In this document: piece by piece, positions 41,998 through 47,305 of the stretch
Position numbering within the stretch: position 1 is the first letter of the stretch
Layout of the letters: every line of letters starts with the position of its first letter
Assembly (NCBI GenBank): GCA_041654215.1
Contig: JBAZDY010000003.1
Span: 1-47,305, forward strand
From: Undivivens sp041654215
Lineage (GTDB): Bacteria; Omnitrophota; Gorgyraeia; Gygaellales; Profunditerraquicolaceae
Reading direction: 5' to 3'
DNA: 47,305 bases
Program-made: the position numbers and the translations under genes
Notes under the pieces: model-generated
Seen by the model: only the letters and a program-made list of their open reading frames with translations
The model's database searches: none
Told to the model about the DNA's origin: nothing

Positions 41998-43461
41998 ATG
42001 ACTTCTGAAAAAAGGGGAATGAAGGTGAGCTTCGGAAAGATAATAAAGATGATCCTCCTTGCGACAACGGCGGCGGTTCTTGTTGCCGCGGGAAGGTATG
42101 CCCTGGAGATAAAAAAAACCGAACGGGCTTATCGCGACCTGTACGCCGTCTTTCAGGAATACCTGAACGTGGAAGACGAGATGTTCAAAGCGCTCTCCCT
42201 TCGCATTGACCAGACCAGACGATGGCTTACCTGGGGACAGTCGGCAAAAATAGTCCTGAGCGACCCCTTGGGGCAACAATGGATATTCAAACCCTGCCTA
42301 CTGCAGGATAAAAGCGGGTTCACCTCTTTTTTAAGCTGTACTGAGAAATTCAGCGCCGTGGCGCTTTACCGTATATACAAGCTTCTCGGAGTGGCCACGC
42401 CGAGGATCGGGGTGGTCAATCTGAAGGTGAACGGACGCGTTCTCGCAGGGTCTCTGCAGAAGTGCGTTCCCAATGAAGGCGTATTAAGCAGGGAATACTT
42501 TCCCTATCTTTCTCCGGAAGCTTGCGCGTATCTCCAGAAGTCATATGCGCTGGACTGGATATTCGCCAACGTAGATTTCAATCTCACCAATTTTCTCGTG
42601 GTTTCTTACAAGGACGGTCTCTTCCCCCATTATATCATGCGTTTGGATAACGGGTACTCCATGTTTTCGAGGGAGAGCTGCCGTTTCTACTATGCGCTGG
42701 ATAGGCCGGTTGAATTCCTCCCTGGGCCGGAAGGCGACGGGATCCGCCGGGAATATCGCAACGACGCTTATTTCTGGTTCTGGGATACTTATATCAGAAA
42801 TCCGCCAGGTTGGAAGGCCCCTCCCGTTTCGGATTTCCTGTTCTTTGTGCGCTGCTTCCCGGAAGATTATATCCGCGAGGTCATCGCATACAAAAAAGGC
42901 CCTTGCCCGGCATTTCTTACGAATAGCATCGGGTTTCGACACTATCACGACAACGCCGCTACCCGAGAAGAAGATATATTCGGGAGAAAAAAAACAGTTG
43001 TGGATAATTTTGGGAAGTTCTACCGGCAGATCGCCCGCATAAAGAAAGAAATTCGCTTCCCCATAATATACAATCCAGCCGGAGTTTTAAGATATATCGC
43101 TGCGGTCAGCGGCGGTCTCAGGGAAGAGACGGTCCGTTTGCGCAAGCAAACCGAGGCGCTGCGGAGCATGCCGCCGTTTGCTTCCGATATCACCGCGGTT
43201 TTCTCTCTGGAAGGACTGGCGGAAGTCTGGAAGGTGTACGACGCTTATGATAAGGATAATGCAGGGGGAGAGTTGAAAAAGACCGTTTCTTCCGCTCTGG
43301 ATAATCTGCGAAGTCTTTTACTTTCGGCGTCCTGTGTTCCGGAGCGGGAGGCGCTGAAAGCGTACCTGGCAGAGGTAGAGAATATTTCCAACGGAGGAGA
43401 ACCTTCCCAGAGACTGGTTACCATAAACCGTATCATTGATTCCTTGCCGCCGGAACGCTGA
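41998..43461 (+). CDS. Membrane-anchored protein with a PI3/4-kinase, HipA or Fam20C-like kinase fold
   Basis: This 487-residue protein has one N-terminal transmembrane helix (about 15-33), with the bulk outside by the positive-inside rule. A kinase-like core follows: candidate ATP lysine Lys98 (QQWIFKPC), helix FSAVALYRIYKLLGVATPRIGV, then Asp193-x4-Asn198 in DWIFANVDFNLTNFLV and Asp217 in IMRLDNGYSMF. This spacing fits the D-x4-N catalytic loop and metal-binding Asp of atypical kinases (DRHxxN and ID.G). The usual Arg after the first Asp is Phe. The C-terminal ~150 residues are helical. The kinase assignment is my inference from motif spacing. It closes the cluster. Confidence 0.65.
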   Translation: MTSEKRGMKVSFGKIIKMILLATTAAVLVAAGRYALEIKKTERAYRDLYAVFQEYLNVEDEMFKALSLRIDQTRRWLTWGQSAKIVLSDPLGQQWIFKPCLLQDKSGFTSFLSCTEKFSAVALYRIYKLLGVATPRIGVVNLKVNGRVLAGSLQKCVPNEGVLSREYFPYLSPEACAYLQKSYALDWIFANVDFNLTNFLVVSYKDGLFPHYIMRLDNGYSMFSRESCRFYYALDRPVEFLPGPEGDGIRREYRNDAYFWFWDTYIRNPPGWKAPPVSDFLFFVRCFPEDYIREVIAYKKGPCPAFLTNSIGFRHYHDNAATREEDIFGRKKTVVDNFGKFYRQIARIKKEIRFPIIYNPAGVLRYIAAVSGGLREETVRLRKQTEALRSMPPFASDITAVFSLEGLAEVWKVYDAYDKDNAGGELKKTVSSALDNLRSLLLSASCVPEREALKAYLAEVENISNGGEPSQRLVTINRIIDSLPPER

Positions 43462-43497
43462 TTTTCTGCCGGCTTAATTTTTTGAACCGGGGAAACG

Positions 43498-44388
43498 TTA
43501 ACGCGAAGCGTGCAGAACGGCGATATATACGCCGGCGATTATCAGCATCGCGCTAAATAGCATTTCCCGGGTTATCCGTTCGTGTTGCCGGAGAAAGATC
43601 CGGCTGAGCAGCAGGGTGGCAAGCGGAGTTACGGCGAAAATGGGGACGACAAGAGAAACCCTTCCGAAAAGAAGAGACCCCAAATCGGTGATCTCTCCCA
43701 TTGAAGTCAGCAGAGCGGCGGAGACGATATACGCGGTCTCTCTGCGATGAATGAAGAATTCCTTTAGCTCCGGCAGGTATTTTCTCTTTCTGCAGAGGGC
43801 ATAGACGCTCATGCATACGGAAGCGCTTGTCGCCGCCACCGCGGAGGCGAATACCGGATGCGGCATTATACCGAGGCCGTATTTTCTTAAATTCGCGGCA
43901 AGCCCGGCCAGGAGCGCCGCGCACACCGGGTAGAGCAGGTGGATCTTTCTGTAGTTCGCCGAGTCTCCCTGCTCGCGGGTTATCAGCATTGTTCCGGCGA
44001 TTATCAGCGCGATGCCGGCGAATATCGGCGGGCCGGGCGATTCTCCCAACATTCGGATCGCGATAAGCACGGCAAAGAAAGGCGTCAACGCCCGCAGCGG
44101 GGCGGCGCGTCCGGCGCCGAGCGTGTGTATGCCGTAATAAGTGAGCGTTCTTACTAACGGGGGGGCGAATATCCCTATGACCGCGAAGACGGTTATTCCG
44201 GGGCGGCAGGAGAAGTAAGCGTTTCCGCCGGTGCAGAAAGTCGCCAACCAGAGGAAGACCGTGCTGAGCAGCACCGAAAAGAAGGATACCGGGAAGGGGC
44301 TCAGTCTGGCAAAGCCTTTTTTAAGAAGGATATTGGAGGACGCGGTGATCAGCGCCATCAGTAATGCCAGAAGCACGGCCGTTTGCAT
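43498..44388 (-). CDS. EamA/DMT-family transporter
   Basis: This 296-residue membrane protein has ten hydrophobic helices arranged as two EamA halves (about 1-135 and 150-296), typical of drug/metabolite exporters. Helix 1 has the family ALITASSNILLKKGF, and the late helices contain VPIFAVTPLATLLLSRIFL. The substrate cannot be told. I chose ATG 44388 because GGGAG lies five bases before it; a GTG at 44394 would sit on top of that ribosome site. It converges on the preceding cluster and has its own promoter. Confidence 0.92.
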   Translation of the reverse strand: MQTAVLLALLMALITASSNILLKKGFARLSPFPVSFFSVLLSTVFLWLATFCTGGNAYFSCRPGITVFAVIGIFAPPLVRTLTYYGIHTLGAGRAAPLRALTPFFAVLIAIRMLGESPGPPIFAGIALIIAGTMLITREQGDSANYRKIHLLYPVCAALLAGLAANLRKYGLGIMPHPVFASAVAATSASVCMSVYALCRKRKYLPELKEFFIHRRETAYIVSAALLTSMGEITDLGSLLFGRVSLVVPIFAVTPLATLLLSRIFLRQHERITREMLFSAMLIIAGVYIAVLHASR

Positions 44389-44458
44389 ATACACTCCCGT
44401 TTTTCAGCCCGCTGTAGGGATACCGGTTGAAAATCCAGCCGGGCGGCAAACCCGGATC

Positions 44459-44488
44459 AGCATAACACAGGTTTTCAGAAGATGTCAA
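44459..44488 (-). promoter_or_regulatory. Promoter of the EamA transporter gene
   Basis: On the minus strand TTGACA (44488 down to 44483) and TATGCT (44464 down to 44459) are 18 bases apart. A GC hairpin follows in the leader. Confidence 0.65.
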
Positions 44489-44544
44489 CATTTTAGGCCT
44501 TCCCGCCGGGTGCGGTGTGCGGCATCGAGTAACTAAGGATTGAT

Positions 44545-44573
44545 TTGACAAGCCGGAGAGGGTATTTTAATAT
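44545..44573 (+). promoter_or_regulatory. Promoter of the SDR gene
   Basis: TTGACA (44545-44550) and TAATAT (44568-44573) are 17 bases apart. It faces away from the EamA promoter, with 56 bases between the two -35 elements. Confidence 0.65.
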
Positions 44574-44702
44574 ATAGTTCAACCCGTTTGATTCGGGATG
44601 AGAAGTTCTGCCTGCCCCGGGTTCCTTTTATCCATGATTATAATAAGTCCGTCCCGGGAACGGCGCCTGAAAAAACCTTGCGCAGTTGGAGGAGAAGAAG
44701 AT

Positions 44703-45479
44703 ATGGAACAGAAGATGAAAGGGAAGACCGCGATAGTCACGGGTGCCAGCAGGGGTATCGGCAAGGCCCTCGCTTGCAGCGCCGCCGGGCTGGGGATAAA
44801 CCTGGCGATCGCCGCGCGTCAGTATGAACCGTTGAAGGCGGCCGCGGATGACATATCAACTGAATACGGGGTCAAGGTCTTGCCGGTTGTCGCCGACGTC
44901 ACTAAGCTTGAAGACCTTCAAAACCTGGTGAAAAAGACCAGGGAGGAATTCGGGCGTATAGATATCCTTATCAATAATGCCGGCGTCTCCAGCCAGTATC
45001 CTTTTCAGCAGCAGCCTATAGAGGATTTAGAGAAGTTGGTCTACACGAATTATCTCGGTTACGTCAGATTGATAAGGCTGGTGATCGAGGATATGATAAA
45101 GAACCGTTCCGGAGCCGTCATCAATATGGTTTCCGGCTCCACGTTGTGCGATCCGATCCCGAGAAATTTCCTCGTTTACAGTTCTCTTAAAGTGGGCCTG
45201 CGCGCTTTTTCCAAAGGATTGTTCTGGGAATTGCGCGATTACGGGATCAAGGTCACCTCTATCCTTCCCGGGGTCACCGATACGGATCTTACCGGCAAGC
45301 TCAGCGATATAACTGCCGATGCCTCCAGGTTGATGAGCACCGAGGCTATAGAAAACGCCGTGAAATTCGCCCTCACCGTTCCGGCAAACGTATGCCCGCT
45401 GGAGATATCCGTGATCAACCAGCAGACGCCCTGGACGGCCCCGGTCATCCCTTTTAAACAGCAGCATCCGGGGAAATAG
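44703..45479 (+). CDS. Short-chain dehydrogenase/reductase (SDR)
   Basis: This 258-residue classical SDR has the NAD(P) motif TGASRGIG (residues 13-20), the NNAG segment (about 94) and the catalytic Ser, Tyr and Lys in NMVSGSTL, VYSSLK and neighbouring residues (Tyr-x3-Lys as YSSLK). Classical length is about 250. The substrate is unknown. GGAGG (44688-44692) lies 10 bases before the chosen ATG; a second in-frame ATG at 44715 is possible. It has its own promoter and leads a small operon. Confidence 0.92.
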   Translation: MEQKMKGKTAIVTGASRGIGKALACSAAGLGINLAIAARQYEPLKAAADDISTEYGVKVLPVVADVTKLEDLQNLVKKTREEFGRIDILINNAGVSSQYPFQQQPIEDLEKLVYTNYLGYVRLIRLVIEDMIKNRSGAVINMVSGSTLCDPIPRNFLVYSSLKVGLRAFSKGLFWELRDYGIKVTSILPGVTDTDLTGKLSDITADASRLMSTEAIENAVKFALTVPANVCPLEISVINQQTPWTAPVIPFKQQHPGK

Positions 45480-45493
45480 AAAGGAGAGGCGCC

Positions 45494-45910
45494 TTGGACG
45501 AGAAAGACGTTCTATCCCTGAAAAGAAGATACCTGCTCTGGCTTTACAAGACCACCAAGGAGGCGTTTGACCGTTATGAGCGCAAATTCACCCAGCTGGA
45601 AATAGATAAATTCATACTGGAGGAGGTCTCAAAGGAGTGCCGGCAGGCTTGTCTTTCCGATGAAAGAGAGGCGATCGGCGAACAGGTGGAAGCCATGCGT
45701 GTTTATGTGACGGAGAAAGAGAATGCTTGTCTGAAGCTGAAATACCGGGGTAAGAAGATAAACCCGGAATATCTATTCCTGGATATAAAACTTCAGGCGC
45801 TTGAGAAAGCCATCGTTAAGGAAATAGGCAGCGAGGAATTGCGGTGCATAAAGAATCTCTACGAGCGGGAGATGTCGGAGAGAATACTCCATTCCAAGGA
45901 AGAAAAATAG
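45494..45910 (+). CDS. Small helical protein of unknown function
   Basis: This 138-residue, almost wholly helical, highly charged protein has three cysteines (CRQAC and C79) and possible coiled coil at about 15-75. No family was recognised. It starts with TTG, eight bases or fewer after AAGGAGAGG (45481-45489), and lies 14 bases after the SDR stop. It probably belongs to the SDR-amidohydrolase transcript. Confidence 0.7.
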   Translation: MDEKDVLSLKRRYLLWLYKTTKEAFDRYERKFTQLEIDKFILEEVSKECRQACLSDEREAIGEQVEAMRVYVTEKENACLKLKYRGKKINPEYLFLDIKLQALEKAIVKEIGSEELRCIKNLYEREMSERILHSKEEK

Positions 45911-45937
45911 ATTTTTATTCCGCGAAAGGCCGCAGTA

Positions 45938-46873
45938 ATGATAATAGACGCCCATTGCCATTGGCTGCCCGAAGAAATAATCACCAACGCGCATTTTTTC
46001 TCCAGGGCCTGGGGCGATATCGAGGCGGGGCTTGCCTCCATGGAGGCTAACGGCATAGATGCCGCGGTCCTGACGTATCCTTCCAGCGACGCGCACCTTA
46101 AGCTGGGCGGTTATGCGGCGGCGGCGGAGATATTTAACGCCAACCTCGCGCTTCTGGCAAAGAAGTATCCCGGCAGGATCATCGGTTCCGCGGTCCTGCC
46201 TTTCGGCGACGGAGAGGCTATGGCCGATACGGTGCGCCGCGCCCACGAAGAGCAGGGGCTGCGCGCCGTTTCCCTGGCGAGCAGCTACGCGGGGGTATTC
46301 CTGGATGACGCTATGTTCGGACCGGCTTACCGGGCAGCCGCCGAGGCAGGCATGCCGGTATTCGTGCATCCCCAGACGGTATCTCCGGCCGGCAGCGAAA
46401 GGGTGTCGGATCCATTGCTTACGCCGGTGGTGGAATACGTTTTCGATATCACTCTCTGCATAGGTAAAATGCTCATGTCCGGCCTCCTGCGGGAATACGC
46501 GGGAGAGATAAAATTCATTTTCGCCAATTCCGGCGGCGCGGTGCCTTATCTCGCCGCGCGTTTCGACGACACTTACAGGATGCTTAGAGGAGTTGATTTC
46601 GTCAAAGACCTCGGCTCCGACCCCACGGCCCAGCTGCGCAGCATCTATGTGGACACCGGTGGGGAGAGAGAAAGCGCCGCTCTGCTTCCTGCCCTTAAGT
46701 TCTTCGGACCGGGCAGATTGCTTTGGGGCAGCGACTGGCCGGCGAAAAAGGATGCAGCGTCATCGTTGAAAGCGGTGAGGGAACTTGGGCTGGGGAAAAG
46801 GGAAAAAGATGGGATAACCGGAGGAACTCTTTCCTCGCTTCTGGGTATCTCATATAGCGCAGAAGTTAGATAA
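45938..46873 (+). CDS. Amidohydrolase-family protein (ACMSD-like TIM barrel)
   Basis: This 311-residue TIM barrel of the Amidohydro_2 (ACMSD) group has His6-x-His8 (DAHCHW), His144 (VFVHPQ) and Asp266 (LLWGSDWP), the usual metal ligands and catalytic Asp. The second histidine normally found at strand 6 (H-x-G-G) is Asn197 (ANSGGAVPY). Such enzymes hydrolyse or decarboxylate small carboxylic substrates; which one is unknown. It lies 27 bases after the small helical gene and 17 before the next. Confidence 0.85.
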   Translation: MIIDAHCHWLPEEIITNAHFFSRAWGDIEAGLASMEANGIDAAVLTYPSSDAHLKLGGYAAAAEIFNANLALLAKKYPGRIIGSAVLPFGDGEAMADTVRRAHEEQGLRAVSLASSYAGVFLDDAMFGPAYRAAAEAGMPVFVHPQTVSPAGSERVSDPLLTPVVEYVFDITLCIGKMLMSGLLREYAGEIKFIFANSGGAVPYLAARFDDTYRMLRGVDFVKDLGSDPTAQLRSIYVDTGGERESAALLPALKFFGPGRLLWGSDWPAKKDAASSLKAVRELGLGKREKDGITGGTLSSLLGISYSAEVR

Positions 46874-46890
46874 CAGCAAGGAGTGATGTT

Positions 46891-47305
46891 ATGAAAATGG
46901 TGAAAGACGTGCATTTGACCGGCAAAGACCTTACCGAGATGGTCCAGCTCAGGCCGCAGGACGTCGGCAAATACGCCGTAGTGCCCGGTCCGCGCGACAG
47001 ACTGGACGTGTTGATGAAGAAGATAGAAGAGCCGGTGCGCAATTTCTCTTTCATGGAATATAAAATGTATACCGGGACATATAAAGGCGTGAAGATCACC
47101 GCTATCAACGGCGGCAGGTTTTCTACCGATACAGCGATCACCACGGAGGTGATCTGTCATGCCGGCATAAAGAACATCATCCGCATCGGCACCTGCGGCG
47201 CGCTGGACGAGAAGATGAAGGTTGGAGACCTGGTGGTGGCCGATACCGTGCTGAGGGGCGACGGCGTCACTCCCTATTATGTGGACGATTCTTTTGTCAC
47301 CAGGG
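46891..47305 (+). CDS. Nucleoside phosphorylase (uridine/purine type), partial at window end
   Basis: About 138 residues are visible before the edge. The family start YAVVPGPRDRLDVLMKKIEEP, the phosphate-site segment NGGRFSTDTAITTEV (near 77) and the core IRIGTCGALDEKMKVGDLVVAD are present, typical of the PNP/UDP-phosphorylase superfamily, which cleaves nucleosides to base and ribose-1-phosphate. AAGGAG (46878-46883) lies seven bases before the ATG. Confidence 0.9.
   Translation, partial: MKMVKDVHLTGKDLTEMVQLRPQDVGKYAVVPGPRDRLDVLMKKIEEPVRNFSFMEYKMYTGTYKGVKITAINGGRFSTDTAITTEVICHAGIKNIIRIGTCGALDEKMKVGDLVVADTVLRGDGVTPYYVDDSFVTR

Larger units (their letters stand above)
44389..44702. other. 314-base divergent intergenic region
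   Basis: It contains the minus-strand EamA promoter and leader, with a 5-bp hairpin (44439-44443 with 44451-44455), and the plus-strand SDR promoter with a leader of about 120 bases. A second TATAAT (44639-44644) lies in that leader without a matched -35. No gene is visible. Confidence 0.6.

Noticed and set aside
43462..43497. Bidirectional terminator between the converging genes
   Set aside because: CCGGCTT and GAACCGG pair only with a mismatch around a T-rich loop; not convincing.

Overview
The window is about 47.3 kb of gene-dense, fairly GC-rich bacterial DNA. It uses the standard code, with ATG, GTG and TTG starts, and nearly every gene is on the + strand with overlapping ATGA or TAATG junctions. 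A rotary V/A-type ATPase sits beside PAC2, UPF0280, DUF2156 and FmdB family genes and a long surface-glycan locus packed with radical SAM enzymes. That mixture suggests an uncultured Omnitrophota-like (PVC-neighbourhood) or Elusimicrobia-like lineage. The assignment is an inference from gene content only; no rRNA or marker phylogeny is available here.

Region 1 (1-8747) is a V/A-type ATPase operon in the order I-K-E-(TPR protein)-C-F-A-B-D. The proteolipid keeps the residues that bind Na+ in the Enterococcus hirae K ring, subunit E looks internally shortened, and an exported TPR protein is inserted between E and C. Region 2 (8744-9112) has two tRNA genes, Val(UAC) and Asp(GUC), each with its own promoter; the spacer between them contains nested inverted repeats. 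Region 3 (9213-16091) is an operon-like run: a tRNA-binding-fold protein, a YkgJ-type cysteine-cluster protein, a DUF2156 protein, a transglutaminase-like lipoprotein, a PilZ-TM-coiled coil-hydrolase-like fusion and an endonuclease III/MagIII-family glycosylase. Region 4 (16092-16901) has hairpin-bearing tandem repeats of 42 bp, a small FmdB zinc-ribbon gene and a promoter.

Region 5 (16902-43461) starts with an M20 peptidase, a PAC2 protein and a UPF0280 protein and then becomes a large envelope-glycan locus. Its parts are a GT4 glycosyltransferase, a WecA/MraY-like sugar-phosphate transferase, a UDP-galactopyranose-mutase-like flavoprotein, a Wzm/Wzt-type exporter whose ATPase carries three copies of a C-terminal module, an exported clan GH-A hydrolase, a GT2-radical SAM fusion, four further SPASM-type radical SAM paralogues in tandem, two B12-type radical SAM proteins, two more GT2 enzymes, a membrane coiled-coil protein, an exported beta-domain protein and a membrane-anchored kinase-fold protein. 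My reading is that a lipid-linked glycan is started by the WecA/MraY-like enzyme, extended by the glycosyltransferases, modified by radical chemistry and exported by the ABC transporter. The GT2-radical SAM fusion is the strongest sign that the radical SAM paralogues act on sugars or glycans, and it is the best candidate here for an undescribed system.

Region 6 (43498-47305) holds a divergent EamA transporter and an SDR oxidoreductase with back-to-back promoters, a small helical protein, an ACMSD-type amidohydrolase and the start of a nucleoside phosphorylase cut by the window edge.
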